This document shows, one piece after another, positions 1 through 9,552 of a DNA stretch of 64,000 nt. The notes beneath the pieces are model-generated. The model did no database searches. It saw only the letters and a list, made by a program, of their open reading frames with translations, and had not been told where the DNA came from. Source of the stretch: Dietzia aurantiaca (GTDB lineage: Bacteria; Actinomycetota; Actinomycetes; Mycobacteriales; Mycobacteriaceae); NCBI RefSeq assembly GCF_021033825.1, contig NZ_JAIFXZ010000003.1:268257-332256 (forward strand), in the 5' to 3' direction. The stretch's first letter is position 1; each line of letters opens with the position of its first letter. A program made the translations under genes and the position numbers.

Positions 1-1421
1 TCCGCAAGATAGTCCAGCAATCGACCGGTTCGGTTGGTACTCGAGTGGCCGGTCAGCAGATGGGGCCGGTCGGCGATGAAGGAGGTGGTAACTCGTCCGG
101 ACACGAAGTCTGGATCGGTGAGGACCCCGCGGAGGAAGTCCAGATTGGTTGATACCCCGCGGATCCGGAACTCCGCCAGGGCCCTCCGGACACGCCGCAG
201 GGCCGTCTGGTGGTCGGCTCCCCGACAGGTCAGCTTGACCAGCATCGAGTCGAAATGCCCACTGATCTCCGCGCCGAGGTGCGCTGCTCCGTCAAGGCGG
301 ATACCGCCACCACCCGGAGACCGGTAGACGGTGATCCGACCGGTATCGGGCCGGAACTCCGCAGCGGGGTCCTCGGTGGTGATGCGACACTGCAGGGCTG
401 ACCCCCGTAGCGATACCGACTCCTGCGAGAGCCCGAGGTCAGCGAGGGTCTCCCCGGCCGCCAGACGTAACTGGGAGGAAACAAGATCGACGTCGGTGAC
501 TTCCTCGGTGACCGTGTGCTCGACCTGGATGCGCGGGTTCATCTCGATGAAGACGTGCCGACCGTCCGGGTCCACGAGGAACTCCACCGTGCCCGCGCAG
601 GTGTACCCGACATGGCGCGCGAACGCGACGGCGTCCGCGCAGATTCGGTCACGCAGCCTCGGATCCAGCGCTGGGGCAGGCGCGATCTCGATGACCTTCT
701 GGTGACGACGCTGGAGCGAACAGTCCCGCTCGAAGAGGTGAATGACCTGACCGGTGTGATCGGCGAGGATCTGCACTTCGATGTGTCTCGGGTCGGTCAC
801 CGCCTGCTCGAGGAACACCCGACCGTCACCGAATGCGGCCTCGGCCTCTCTCGATGCGGCGGAGATGGCTTCGCGCAGCGCCGCGAACTCGTGGCCCGGT
901 TCCACCACCCGTCGCATGCCACGACCGCCGCCGCCGGCCACTGCCTTGACGAAGAGCGGAAAGTCGAGTCCGGATGCCGCCTCGACGAGCATGTCGACGT
1001 CGTCGGACGGAGAACTCGAGGACAGGACCGGCACCCCGGCGGCTCTGGCCGCCGCCACGGAGCGGGACTTGTCACCGGTTAGCTCGAGAACGTCAGCCGA
1101 GGGGCCCACGAAGATGATCCCGGCCCGCTCGCAGGCCCGGGCGAGCTCCGCGTTCTCCGCCAGGAACCCGTACCCCGGGTAGACCGCGTCCGCCCCGGTT
1201 GATTCGGCGACGTCCACGATGGTGTCGACGTCGAGGTAAGCCCGCACCGGATGCCCCGGTTCACCGATCTGATACGCCTCGTCAGCCTTGGTCCGATGCA
1301 CCGCATGGCGGTCCTCGTAGGGGTAGACCGCTACCGTGCTCGCCCCGAGCTCGTACGCCGCCCGGAACGCCCGCACTGCGATCTCGCCCCGGTTTGCCAC
1401 CAGGACCTTGCGCAGACTCAC
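1..1421 (-). CDS. pyc: Pyruvate carboxylase, N-terminal part (runs off the window)
   Basis: Makes oxaloacetate from pyruvate, bicarbonate and ATP on a biotin carrier. About 473 codons are visible: the biotin carboxylase N-domain (VLVANRGEIAVRAFRAAYE), the glycine-rich ATP-grasp loop (AVAGGGGRGMRR), the FIEMNPRIQVEHTVTEE catalytic strand and the start of the linker. Wording such as VAVYPYEDRHAVHR is typical of mycobacterial pyruvate carboxylase rather than of acyl-CoA carboxylase alpha chains. The carboxyltransferase and biotin domains lie beyond base 1. The start is a GTG whose last bases overlap the prpC stop (GTGA), so translation is probably coupled to the methylcitrate genes. Its substrate is the product of that cycle and its product is a PrpC substrate. 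Confidence 0.93.
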   Translation of the reverse strand, partial: MSLRKVLVANRGEIAVRAFRAAYELGASTVAVYPYEDRHAVHRTKADEAYQIGEPGHPVRAYLDVDTIVDVAESTGADAVYPGYGFLAENAELARACERAGIIFVGPSADVLELTGDKSRSVAAARAAGVPVLSSSSPSDDVDMLVEAASGLDFPLFVKAVAGGGGRGMRRVVEPGHEFAALREAISAASREAEAAFGDGRVFLEQAVTDPRHIEVQILADHTGQVIHLFERDCSLQRRHQKVIEIAPAPALDPRLRDRICADAVAFARHVGYTCAGTVEFLVDPDGRHVFIEMNPRIQVEHTVTEEVTDVDLVSSQLRLAAGETLADLGLSQESVSLRGSALQCRITTEDPAAEFRPDTGRITVYRSPGGGGIRLDGAAHLGAEISGHFDSMLVKLTCRGADHQTALRRVRRALAEFRIRGVSTNLDFLRGVLTDPDFVSGRVTTSFIADRPHLLTGHSSTNRTGRLLDYLA

Positions 1422-2536
1422 GACGCCTTCACCGGTCGCTGCTCGACGCCGGAGTAGGCGCTCAGGGGACGAATCAGCGCGTTCGACTCGGTCTGCTCGA
1501 TGATGTGAGCGGTCCACCCTGTCACGCGTGAGGCGACGAAAAGCGGCGTGAAGAACGGGATATCGAATCCGAGCAGGTGATAGGTGGGGCCGGCGGGAAA
1601 GTCAAGGTTGGGCTTGATCCCTGTACGTGCCGTCATGGTACTGGCCATCGCGTCATAGATCTGCACCCACTTTCTGCCATCACGATGCCCGGCTACCTGC
1701 TTGAACGCCGCTTCCATCGTCGGCACGCGGGAGTCGCCGTTGCGGTAAACGCGGTGGCCGAATCCCATGATCTTCTGCTTGGCATCGAGCTTTGCGTGGA
1801 CCCAGTCGACCGCCGATGCCGCGTCGCCTATCTCCATCATGTGGTGCATCACGGCTTCATTGGCTCCGCCGTGCAGGGGGCCCTTGAGGGCGCCGATCGC
1901 CGCGGTGATGGCGCTGAAGTAGTCAGAGGTGGTGGAGGTGACCACCCTGGCGGTGAAGGTCGAGGCGTTGAACGAGTGCTCGGCATACAGGATCATCGAG
2001 ATGTCGAACGCCGTGACGTCCTGCTCGGTGTAGTCATCGCCGAAGCACATGGCGAGGAAGTTCTCGCTGTATCCCTTGGTGTGATCGGGCATGATCGGCA
2101 ACAGTCCTCGCCGCCGCCGCAGGTCAGCGGCGATCACGGTCGGCAGTAAGGCCAGCAGTCTGACCCCGTGTTCACGAAGCACCCGGGGGCTGTGCGCTTC
2201 CTCCTCCATGTCGCGGGCACCCAGCCAGCTCACGACCGTCCGCAAGACGTCCATCGGGTGGGCCGAGAGCGGCATCTGCGCCACCAGGTCGAGCAGACCT
2301 CGATCCGCTCGGCGAGCTGCTCGTTCGCGTTGCGTGAACGCCGCCAACTCGGCCGGGGTGGGAAGATCGCCGTAGAGGAGGAGGTAGGCGACCTCGTCGA
2401 ACGAGCAGTTGGCGCACAACTCCTGGACTGCGTAACCACGGTAGGTCAGCGAGTTGGTCTCCGGAACGACCTTCGACACAGCGGTGGTGTCCACCACCAC
2501 GCCCGCCAGTCCCTTCCTGATCTCAGTGGTACTCAT
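1418..2536 (-). CDS. prpC: 2-methylcitrate synthase (citrate synthase family)
   Basis: Condenses propionyl-CoA with oxaloacetate to 2-methylcitrate. The 372-residue protein has the short form typical of PrpC-type citrate synthases. It shows the active-site His region HGGANEAVM, the GFGHRVYR motif and the late LDFPAGP segment with the catalytic Asp. The start ATG overlaps the prpB stop as ATGA. A longer open frame upstream is only a shadow of prpB. Position between prpB and pyc, in one overlapping chain with prpD, decides for methylcitrate rather than citrate synthase; some side activity with acetyl-CoA is common in the family. Confidence 0.93.
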   Translation of the reverse strand: MSTTEIRKGLAGVVVDTTAVSKVVPETNSLTYRGYAVQELCANCSFDEVAYLLLYGDLPTPAELAAFTQRERAARRADRGLLDLVAQMPLSAHPMDVLRTVVSWLGARDMEEEAHSPRVLREHGVRLLALLPTVIAADLRRRRGLLPIMPDHTKGYSENFLAMCFGDDYTEQDVTAFDISMILYAEHSFNASTFTARVVTSTTSDYFSAITAAIGALKGPLHGGANEAVMHHMMEIGDAASAVDWVHAKLDAKQKIMGFGHRVYRNGDSRVPTMEAAFKQVAGHRDGRKWVQIYDAMASTMTARTGIKPNLDFPAGPTYHLLGFDIPFFTPLFVASRVTGWTAHIIEQTESNALIRPLSAYSGVEQRPVKAS

Positions 2537-3468
2537 AGCCAGCTCCCGAAGGTGAATAGGGCGGAATCGAACTGATTGAACTCCGCGTAGCGGTTGAGCT
2601 CGTACAGCCTGGAACGGTGCTGCATGCGGCCCAGCAGCCCGACCTGGGTGCCGTGGTTGGCAATCTCGTGCAGGCCCTCTTCGACGGCGTGCATCGCGAT
2701 CCGCAGGGTTGTCACCGGGTAGATCACCGCGTCGTACCCAATCTCCTGGAGCACATGGGCACCGACCAGCTCTGATTTGCCGAACTCGGTGAGATTGGCC
2801 AGTAGCGGCACATTGATCGCTGCGCGGAACGCCTCGAACTCTCCGGCATCCGCGAGTGCCTCGGTGAAGATCATGTCCGCACCTGCGTCGACGTAGGCCT
2901 TTGCCCGTCCGATGGCGGCATCCAGTCCCTCCAGGGCCCGGGCATCCGTCCTGGCGCAGATGACGAAACCGGGATCCCGGCGGGCCGCGACAGCGGCGCC
3001 CAGGCGCCGGACCATGTCCGAGGTGGGTACCACCGCCTTGCCGTCGAGGTGGCCACACCGCTTGGGGTTGACCTGGTCTTCCAGGTGACACCCGGCCAGG
3101 CCCGCGTCCTCTAGTTCACTGACCGTGCGGGCGGCGTTCATCGGTTCACCGAACCCCGTGTCGGCGTCGACGAGCGTGGGTAGGTCGGTTGCACGGGCGA
3201 TCTGCCGGCTGCGATCGACCACCTCCGAGAGTGTGGTGAGCCCGATGTCCGGCAGCCCCAGGTCCGCGGACAGTACCGCCCCGGAGACATACACTCCCTC
3301 GAAGCCGACGTCCTGAACCAGGCGAGCGACCAGCGGAGAGAACGCACCGGGCAGTCGGCAGATCTCAGGCGCCGCCAGGGCGGCACGGAAAGCATGCCGC
3401 TTCTCGGTGGCTGTCGTGACCGTGGAGAACAACCCGGAGGCGGTGCCAGCTGCGTTGTGCCCTGTCAT
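2533..3468 (-). CDS. prpB: 2-methylisocitrate lyase
   Basis: Cleaves 2-methylisocitrate to pyruvate and succinate, the last step of the methylcitrate cycle. It is a 311-residue isocitrate lyase/PEP mutase family protein. The metal-binding stretch DADTGFGE sits near residue 100 and the signature KRCGH with the catalytic Cys near residue 138. Its length fits PrpB and is far below that of true isocitrate lyase. The start overlaps the prpD stop by four bases (ATGA), and its own stop overlaps the prpC start. Confidence 0.94.
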   Translation of the reverse strand: MTGHNAAGTASGLFSTVTTATEKRHAFRAALAAPEICRLPGAFSPLVARLVQDVGFEGVYVSGAVLSADLGLPDIGLTTLSEVVDRSRQIARATDLPTLVDADTGFGEPMNAARTVSELEDAGLAGCHLEDQVNPKRCGHLDGKAVVPTSDMVRRLGAAVAARRDPGFVICARTDARALEGLDAAIGRAKAYVDAGADMIFTEALADAGEFEAFRAAINVPLLANLTEFGKSELVGAHVLQEIGYDAVIYPVTTLRIAMHAVEEGLHEIANHGTQVGLLGRMQHRSRLYELNRYAEFNQFDSALFTFGSWL

Positions 3469-4985
3469 AGAAGTCCGCCGTTGATCTGCGGCGCCCCGGC
3501 GAGTGCCTCGTCGGTCAGATTGACCGTTAGACCGCCCAGCTCATCAGGGGCGAGTTCCGGCGCTCGCTGGACGGTGTCCAGGAATCGGTCCTGCTCGGCG
3601 TCGCTGACCAGCCCCTCGGCGAGGACGCGGAACTTCTCGATGTACTGCTGCCGTGCGAAGGGGCGGGCGCCCAGCGGGTGGGCATCGGCCACGGCAATCT
3701 CGTCGATGATGACCGTTCCATCCGTGAGAGTGATCTCAGCTCGGCAGCCGAATGCCTTTTCCGAAGGATCGGTGGAGTGGTAGCGCCGGGTCCATTCCGC
3801 GTCCTCGACGGTGGAGATCTTCCGCCACAACTCGACGGTCTCGGGCCGGCGTGCCCGATCAGGCGCGTAGGAACGTTCGTGATGCCACGTTCCGTCCTCC
3901 AAGGCCACCGCGAAGATGTACATCACGGAATGGTCGAGGGTCTCGCGGCTGGCTTCGGGGTCGAACTTCTGGGGGTCTCCCGATCCGGTGCCGATCACCA
4001 CGTGGGTGTGGTGGCTGGTGTGCAGGACGATCGACTCGATGGCAGTGAAGTCGGAAATCCGCTCCCTCATCCGGCGGGCCAGATCGATCGGGGCCTGACT
4101 CTGGTACTCGGCGGAATGCTCCTTGGTGTAAGTGTCCAGTATCGCGCGCTTGGCTTCGCCTACGCTCGGTAGTGGCACCGTGTACTCGTGATCCGGGCCC
4201 GACAGCAGCCAGGCGATCACGCCGTCCTCTCCCTCCCAGATCGGGGACGGGGCGCCCTCGCCGCACATCGCGCGGTCGACGGCCTCCACGGCCATCTTCC
4301 CCGCGAATGCCGGGGCGAACGCCTTCCAGGAGGAAATCTCGCCCTTGCGGGACTGGCGCGTAGCCGTGGTGACGTGAAGCGCCTGGCCAACGGCCTGGTA
4401 GATGGTCTCGGTATCCAGCCCCAGTAGGGTCCCGATACCGGCTGCGGCGGAGGGTCCCAGGTGGGCCACGTGGTCGATTTTGTGCTCGTGGAGGCAGATG
4501 CCCTTGACCAGGTTGACCTGGATCTCATACCCAGTTGCAATTCCTCGAACCAAATCGTGTCCGCTGGCACCCGTGTGCTGGGCCGCGGCGACGATAGCCG
4601 GGATGTTGTCTCCAGGATGCGAGTACTCGGCGGCGAGGAACGTGTCGTGGAAGTCCAGCTCACGGACCGCGGTGCCGTTCGCCCAGGCCGCCCACTCGGG
4701 CGAGACCTTTCCGGGGACCCCGTAGAGGGTGGCTCCGTTACCGTTCCGGCTCGCTGGATGCGCCTGCGCCTGTGCCCTGGCGACACTCGGCGGGCGGCGC
4801 AGCACCGAGGCAACCGCCACCGACGCGTTGTCGATGAGCCGATTGATCACCATCTCGGTGGTATCGGCCGGAACCGCCACGGGGTCGGCCGCGACTTCGG
4901 CGACCTTCCAGGCCAGATGCTCGGAACGGGCGAACTCTTCAGCGCTGCGGCGCGTGTACACAGAGTGGTTTCTCATGATTCGCAC
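3465..4985 (-). CDS. prpD: 2-methylcitrate dehydratase, MmgE/PrpD family
   Basis: Dehydrates 2-methylcitrate to 2-methyl-cis-aconitate. The 506-residue length and the conserved HPGDN-type segment ([17 protein letters not shown]) identify MmgE/PrpD. It is the first gene of the prpDBC-pyc chain and lies 102 bases from the divergent regulator. Two ATGs three codons apart (MRIM) make the exact start uncertain. The hydratase for the next step, normally an aconitase, is not in the window. Confidence 0.93.
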   Translation of the reverse strand: MRIMRNHSVYTRRSAEEFARSEHLAWKVAEVAADPVAVPADTTEMVINRLIDNASVAVASVLRRPPSVARAQAQAHPASRNGNGATLYGVPGKVSPEWAAWANGTAVRELDFHDTFLAAEYSHPGDNIPAIVAAAQHTGASGHDLVRGIATGYEIQVNLVKGICLHEHKIDHVAHLGPSAAAGIGTLLGLDTETIYQAVGQALHVTTATRQSRKGEISSWKAFAPAFAGKMAVEAVDRAMCGEGAPSPIWEGEDGVIAWLLSGPDHEYTVPLPSVGEAKRAILDTYTKEHSAEYQSQAPIDLARRMRERISDFTAIESIVLHTSHHTHVVIGTGSGDPQKFDPEASRETLDHSVMYIFAVALEDGTWHHERSYAPDRARRPETVELWRKISTVEDAEWTRRYHSTDPSEKAFGCRAEITLTDGTVIIDEIAVADAHPLGARPFARQQYIEKFRVLAEGLVSDAEQDRFLDTVQRAPELAPDELGGLTVNLTDEALAGAPQINGGLL

Positions 4986-5052
4986 CGTATTCGCAGCGCG
5001 GCCCTCACCGATAGGTGCTGCTCAAGCGTAGTTTTGTGGCATTCCTAGACGA

Positions 5053-5073
5053 TTTTTGCGAAACGTGCGAAAG
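5053..5073. promoter_or_regulatory. Candidate PrpR/RamB-type operator: tandem TGCGAAA
   Basis: Two copies of TGCGAAA start at 5057 and 5066, exactly nine bases apart, and the first is preceded by a run of T. They resemble the TTTGCAAA-type sites known for PrpR and RamB. The site lies 15 bases before the regulator start in the prpD-prpR intergenic region, suitable for autoregulation and for control of the operon. Binding by this protein is inferred. Confidence 0.5.
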
Positions 5074-5087
5074 GGTACGGTGCCGAT

Positions 5088-6536
5088 ATGGCAAAGCAGT
5101 TCGCTGGTGCGCGAATCAAACGGCTCCGCGCCCAGCTCGGGTTGAGTCAGGTCGAGATGGCTCGTCGTGTGAACCTCTCCGTCAGCTACCTCAATCAGCT
5201 GGAGAACGACCAGCGTCCCCTGACGGTCACCGTGCTCCTCAAACTGACCGATACGTTCGACGTGGAGGCCGGGTTCTTCTCCGGGGACTCGGAGGCGCGG
5301 ATGATCGCTGACCTCCGATCCGCCCTGGCTGACGCCTCGGCACTTTCCGGGACGGGCGTATTCGACGATGCGGTTCCGGTCGAGATCGTAGCCCGGTTCC
5401 CCGAGGTGGCCACGCACCTGATCGCTCTGACGCGCCGACTTACCGAGGTGGAAGCCCGAGACGATGGCACCCCCCTGGACGGGCAGATGGCCTATGAACG
5501 GGTGCGGGACTTCTTCTACGCCAGGCGCAACCACATTCCCGAGCTTGACGCGCAAGCCGAGATCCTGGCATCCCGGTTCACCGCTGTGGGAGCCGACGCC
5601 GAGCCGGAGGCCCGGACGTGGCTCTCAGACGAACTCGGCGTTCGCGTCGAGATAGTCGGGCACCAGACTCCCTGGGGAGATGGCCGGGCCGGCTTTTCGG
5701 AGATCCCTCGGCGGCGCTATGACCGCGAGCGTAAGGTACTGGAAATCCCCGGCTCAGCGTCGCCGGGTCGGCGGTACTTCCAGATCGGGGTCCAGACCGC
5801 ATTTCTCAGACATAGTGACCTGATCGATCGGATCGTGGCCTCCGAGCCCGGTATGGACGAGCAGACCCGGGCGTTGGCACGAGTCGGGCTGGCCCAGTAT
5901 TTCGCCGGCGCGCTGCTCCTGCCCTACGAACGATTTCTCGCGGTCGCGAGGCAGGAACGCTACGACGTGGAGCTCCTTGCCCAGCAATTCGGAGTGGGCT
6001 TCGAGACAATCTGCCACCGTCTTTCCACTCTTCAACGGACCGGTTCTCGTGGGGTTCCCTTCCTGTTCCTCCGAACCGACAGGGCAGGCAATATTTCGAA
6101 GCGGCAATCCGCCACGGCGTTCCACTTCTCCCGGGCGGGCGGGAGCTGCCCTCTGTGGGTGGTGCACCGTGCCTTCGAGTCGCCGAACAGAGTCGTCCGT
6201 CAGGTCGCCGAGATGCCCGACGGCCGGCGCTATCTGTGGATCGCGAAATCCGTGGCGGGGCGCACTCGAGGCTTCGGTGCACCCACACCCGAGTTCTCGG
6301 TAGCACTCGGTTGCGCGGTCGAGGATGCAGACGCCCTGGTCTACGCCGACGGCCTGAATCTCGGCTCGGATGCGCGGGCCACCCCTATCGGCGCCGGATG
6401 CCGGGTCTGCGATCGAAGCGATTGCGTTCAGCGGGCCTTTCCCCAGTCCGGAGCCGTGATCGAAGCACCGGAGAACTCGCAGGGCGCCTCTCCGTACGCA
6501 ACCTTCGTGGCCGGGGGCCGACGGCTCCTCGCCTGA
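5088..6536 (+). CDS. prpR: Short-chain acyl-responsive XRE regulator, PrpR/RamB-like
   Basis: Transcription regulator of 482 residues. Residues about 6-60 form an XRE helix-turn-helix (LRAQLGLSQVEMARRVNLS). The middle resembles the IrrE-like region and the C-terminal part the short-chain fatty acyl regulator domain. A C-x2-C-x4-C cluster (CRVCDRSDC) near residue 444 corresponds to the cysteines that hold an iron-sulfur cluster in mycobacterial PrpR. It is divergent from prpD, as PrpR genes usually are, so activation of prpDBC by propionyl-CoA is the likely role. A RamB-like role in acetate metabolism is the alternative. Confidence 0.85.
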   Translation: MAKQFAGARIKRLRAQLGLSQVEMARRVNLSVSYLNQLENDQRPLTVTVLLKLTDTFDVEAGFFSGDSEARMIADLRSALADASALSGTGVFDDAVPVEIVARFPEVATHLIALTRRLTEVEARDDGTPLDGQMAYERVRDFFYARRNHIPELDAQAEILASRFTAVGADAEPEARTWLSDELGVRVEIVGHQTPWGDGRAGFSEIPRRRYDRERKVLEIPGSASPGRRYFQIGVQTAFLRHSDLIDRIVASEPGMDEQTRALARVGLAQYFAGALLLPYERFLAVARQERYDVELLAQQFGVGFETICHRLSTLQRTGSRGVPFLFLRTDRAGNISKRQSATAFHFSRAGGSCPLWVVHRAFESPNRVVRQVAEMPDGRRYLWIAKSVAGRTRGFGAPTPEFSVALGCAVEDADALVYADGLNLGSDARATPIGAGCRVCDRSDCVQRAFPQSGAVIEAPENSQGASPYATFVAGGRRLLA

Positions 6537-6572
6537 CGGCAGGAGTCGCCGGCCTCATGCGCGACGCCGGAA

Positions 6573-7646
6573 TCAGAGCCAGTCGTTGCCCCCGAGCTGC
6601 AGCTCGGCCACGTCCAGACGAGGCGTCAGGCCCGTCTCCGGGGCGAGCCCGTGCTTTTCCAGGACGGCTCGGATCGTCTCGGCCGCGTCGATGTTGAGCG
6701 GGCTTGACACCCACATTCCGTAGGGCAGGTTGACGAATCGGTTCTCACGCACGGCCCTGAGGTCCCGGCTGGCGGGGTGGGCCTTGAGTGCGGCGATCTT
6801 GTCTTCCACCGTCTGCTCGCCGTATTCGACGAAGGCGATCATGTCCGGGTCTTCGGCAGCGAGGCGTTCCCAGCTGACGCTGGTCCAGGTGTCTGCGACG
6901 TCCTCTGTTGCGCTGCGGGCGCCCGCTGCGTCGATGATTCCCTGGGGGCCGCCGAACGAGCCGGAGGACAAGATGGTGTCGCTCGTGCTGTCGACCAGGA
7001 AGATGGTCGGCTTCTTTTCCGGGGCGGGCAACGCCCGGATGGCCTGCAGTCGCTCGGCCACGTCGTCTGCGGCTGCCGCGCCGGTTTCGGCGTTGCCGGT
7101 GATGGTGCCGATATTGCGCAGGTCAAAGTCGAGCGCCTCCCACGGGTCCATGGTTCCGCGTTGGACTTCACCCTCGTTCTGGCGGCAGGCCTCTGAGAGT
7201 TGGTAGACGCCGATGTCATGACCGGCGAGAACTTCCGGAGTAAGGCCACGTGACTCGGAGAATCCGTAGTTCCACCCGGCGAAAATGACGTCGGGCTCCG
7301 CGGCGACGACGTTCTCCAGAGTCGGGCCCTTGTCGGTGACCTCATTCAGGTCGTCGATCTGGTCGCCGTAGGCCAGCCGCAGCAAGCCCTCGTCTTTGGA
7401 CGCTGCGGCCACAGCAGTGATCTGGTTTCGAGCTCCGGCCGACAGGGCGATGGAGATGATGCCCGAGTCGTAGGCGAACAGCTCGTCCACCGTCTCGGGG
7501 TAGGTGACCTCCTGTCCGCAGTTGATCACGGTCACTTCCCCTCCAGTCCCCCCGTCGGCGCTCTCCGTGGCATCGGACCCGCAGGCGGAGACGAGGGCGA
7601 GGGTTGCCGCGAGCGCGGGTCCTGCGGTGAAGATCGAGCGTTTCAT
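6573..7646 (-). CDS. Cobalamin-type ABC transporter substrate-binding lipoprotein
   Basis: Extracellular binding protein of 357 residues. It begins with MKRS, a hydrophobic stretch and the lipobox LVSAC, so it should be a lipoprotein. The rest fits the BtuF/FepB periplasmic-binding fold (AEPDVIFAGW, GRNTY-less helical-backbone type). It is the last gene of a four-gene chain behind a cobalamin riboswitch, which makes vitamin B12 or a corrinoid the likely ligand; by sequence alone a ferric siderophore would be equally possible. The start ATG overlaps the ATPase stop (ATGA). The longer open frame upstream is a shadow. Confidence 0.85.
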   Translation of the reverse strand: MKRSIFTAGPALAATLALVSACGSDATESADGGTGGEVTVINCGQEVTYPETVDELFAYDSGIISIALSAGARNQITAVAAASKDEGLLRLAYGDQIDDLNEVTDKGPTLENVVAAEPDVIFAGWNYGFSESRGLTPEVLAGHDIGVYQLSEACRQNEGEVQRGTMDPWEALDFDLRNIGTITGNAETGAAAADDVAERLQAIRALPAPEKKPTIFLVDSTSDTILSSGSFGGPQGIIDAAGARSATEDVADTWTSVSWERLAAEDPDMIAFVEYGEQTVEDKIAALKAHPASRDLRAVRENRFVNLPYGMWVSSPLNIDAAETIRAVLEKHGLAPETGLTPRLDVAELQLGGNDWL

Positions 7647-8455
7647 AGGTGTTTGCTGCTTTCTGTGGTGGTGACCGCGTCCCCGATGAGTAGGTGGGGC
7701 CGTCCGGTTCGGGGGTGGGCGACGATGTCGCCGTGGACGCCGAATACCTCGTTGAGGAGATCGGCGGTGAACGTCTCGACAGGAGGCCCGTAGGCGACGA
7801 TTCGTCCGTCGTCGACAACGGCGACCGAATCGAAGTACCGCAGAACCAGGTCGAGGTCGTGGATAGCGGCCACGACTGTGGATTGCAGGTTGTCGAGCGC
7901 ATCCATCAGTCGTAGCCGCCAAGCGGCGTCGAGGTGGTTGGTGGGTTCGTCGAGCATGAGCAGCGGAGTGCGCTGGGCCAGCGTCCTCGCTAGGACCACT
8001 CGGTGGCGTTCACCGCCGGAGAGCCGCGTACAGGATTGGTCACCACGGCCGTCCAGGCCCACGGCCTGCAGCGCTTGATCGACGATGTCCTGCTCGCCTT
8101 CCTCCCCCAACGCCCACGGTGTGCGGTGGGGCGTCCTACCGAGAGCCACGGCCTCGGACAGGGTGAGCTCGGCCGACGGTGCCTCCTCCTGGCCCTGGAC
8201 GGCGATCAACTGCGCACGTCGCCGGTACCGCATACGGTGCACATCCATTCCGTCGACGGTCACTGAACCCGACACCGGTGCATCCAGCCCCGCCAGCACC
8301 CTCAGCAGTGTCGACTTTCCCGCGCCGTTCGGGCCGACCAGCGCGAGCCGGGACCCAGGGGGAACATCGAGCTCAACGCCAGAAACGATGACTCGTTTTC
8401 CCCTCGCGCACGACAGTTCATCGGCGATCAGGCGCACTCCGTTTTCCTGCCTCAT
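7643..8455 (-). CDS. Cobalamin/siderophore ABC transporter ATPase
   Basis: ATP-binding subunit of 270 residues, BtuD/FecE type. Walker A is GPNGAGKST, the signature is LSGGERHRV and Walker B is LLMLDEP followed by TNHLD. It overlaps the permease gene upstream and the binding-protein gene downstream by four bases each, so the complex is translated as a unit. The substrate assignment rests on the riboswitch upstream of the operon. Confidence 0.9.
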   Translation of the reverse strand: MRQENGVRLIADELSCARGKRVIVSGVELDVPPGSRLALVGPNGAGKSTLLRVLAGLDAPVSGSVTVDGMDVHRMRYRRRAQLIAVQGQEEAPSAELTLSEAVALGRTPHRTPWALGEEGEQDIVDQALQAVGLDGRGDQSCTRLSGGERHRVVLARTLAQRTPLLMLDEPTNHLDAAWRLRLMDALDNLQSTVVAAIHDLDLVLRYFDSVAVVDDGRIVAYGPPVETFTADLLNEVFGVHGDIVAHPRTGRPHLLIGDAVTTTESSKHL

Positions 8456-9552
8456 GACGCGTTCCCGAATGTGTAGGCACGACGACCCATGAGCAGAAGG
8501 AAGATCGGGGCGCCGATAATCCCGGTCACGATGCCGAGAGGCATTTCCTGCGGGGCAGCGACCATGCGGGAGGCCACGTCCACCCAGACCAGAAAGAGCG
8601 CACCCGCCGCGGCAGCCACGGGGAGCATGGCGCGGTGAGTGGCACCCACGACCAGGCGTGCGGCGTGGGGAATGATCAATCCGACGAACCCGACGCCTCC
8701 GGCCACCGCCACGAGTACGCCCACCAGCAGGCCTTGGGAGAGGAAGAGCCCGATTCGCAGGGCACGTACAGGCACGCCGAGCGAAGCCGCCGTGTCCGAA
8801 CCCGTCGCGTAGGCGTCAAGCCACGAGTGCAGCAGTAGTCCAGTCACCAGAGCCACCGCAATGACCACTGCCGCGAGAGGCACCTTGGCCCACGTCGCCC
8901 CGGCGACGCTGCCGAGCATCCAGTGCATAACCGTCTCCGCTGAGCGTGAGTCCGTGGCCATGAAGACAAGGAACGACGACACAGCGGTGAATGCCGACGA
9001 GAGAACGACCCCGGCGAGTATCAGCCGCAGGGCGGTGAGCCCTCCGGTGGCGCTGGCCACCGCGTAAACGAGGACGGTCGCGCCCAACGCGCCGAGTAGC
9101 GCCCCGCCCGACAGAGCCCATACGCCGAGTCCGCCGAGAAACCCGAGAGTGATCACGGCTGTCGCACCCACCGCCGCACCCGCAGACACCCCGAGGAGAT
9201 ACGGTTCGGCGAGCGGATTGCGAACCAGGGTCTGCATTGCGGCCCCGGCGAGAGCAAGACCCGCCCCCACCAGCGCGGCGAGCACCGATCTGGGCAATCG
9301 CAGGTCGAGGATAATGATGGAGTGCGCGCGCTCAGCCTCGCCGCCGGTGACTGCCGCCCACACCGTCCGCCACACATCGCCAACCGGAATGTGTTCAGCA
9401 CCGAACGCGACCGAGGTGACGACACTGACCACCGTCAACACGGTCAGCACGATCGCCAGCGGGATCGGCGGGAGCCTACGTGCCGAGCGGAACGACGAGG
9501 AGCCACCTCTGTCAACCGGCCGCGATCGGGTGCGTGCCGCAGCGCCGGTCAT
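8452..9552 (-). CDS. FecCD/BtuC-type ABC transporter permease
   Basis: Membrane subunit of 366 residues with the many hydrophobic helices of the FecCD family. Typical stretches are LVRNPLAEPYLLGVSAGAAVG and GFVGLIIPHAARL, the latter near the ATPase contact. The first 25 residues are Arg-rich and cytoplasmic. It probably forms a homodimer, as only one permease gene is present. The start overlaps the stop of the FhuF-like gene (ATGA). Confidence 0.9.
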   Translation of the reverse strand: MTGAAARTRSRPVDRGGSSSFRSARRLPPIPLAIVLTVLTVVSVVTSVAFGAEHIPVGDVWRTVWAAVTGGEAERAHSIIILDLRLPRSVLAALVGAGLALAGAAMQTLVRNPLAEPYLLGVSAGAAVGATAVITLGFLGGLGVWALSGGALLGALGATVLVYAVASATGGLTALRLILAGVVLSSAFTAVSSFLVFMATDSRSAETVMHWMLGSVAGATWAKVPLAAVVIAVALVTGLLLHSWLDAYATGSDTAASLGVPVRALRIGLFLSQGLLVGVLVAVAGGVGFVGLIIPHAARLVVGATHRAMLPVAAAAGALFLVWVDVASRMVAAPQEMPLGIVTGIIGAPIFLLLMGRRAYTFGNAS

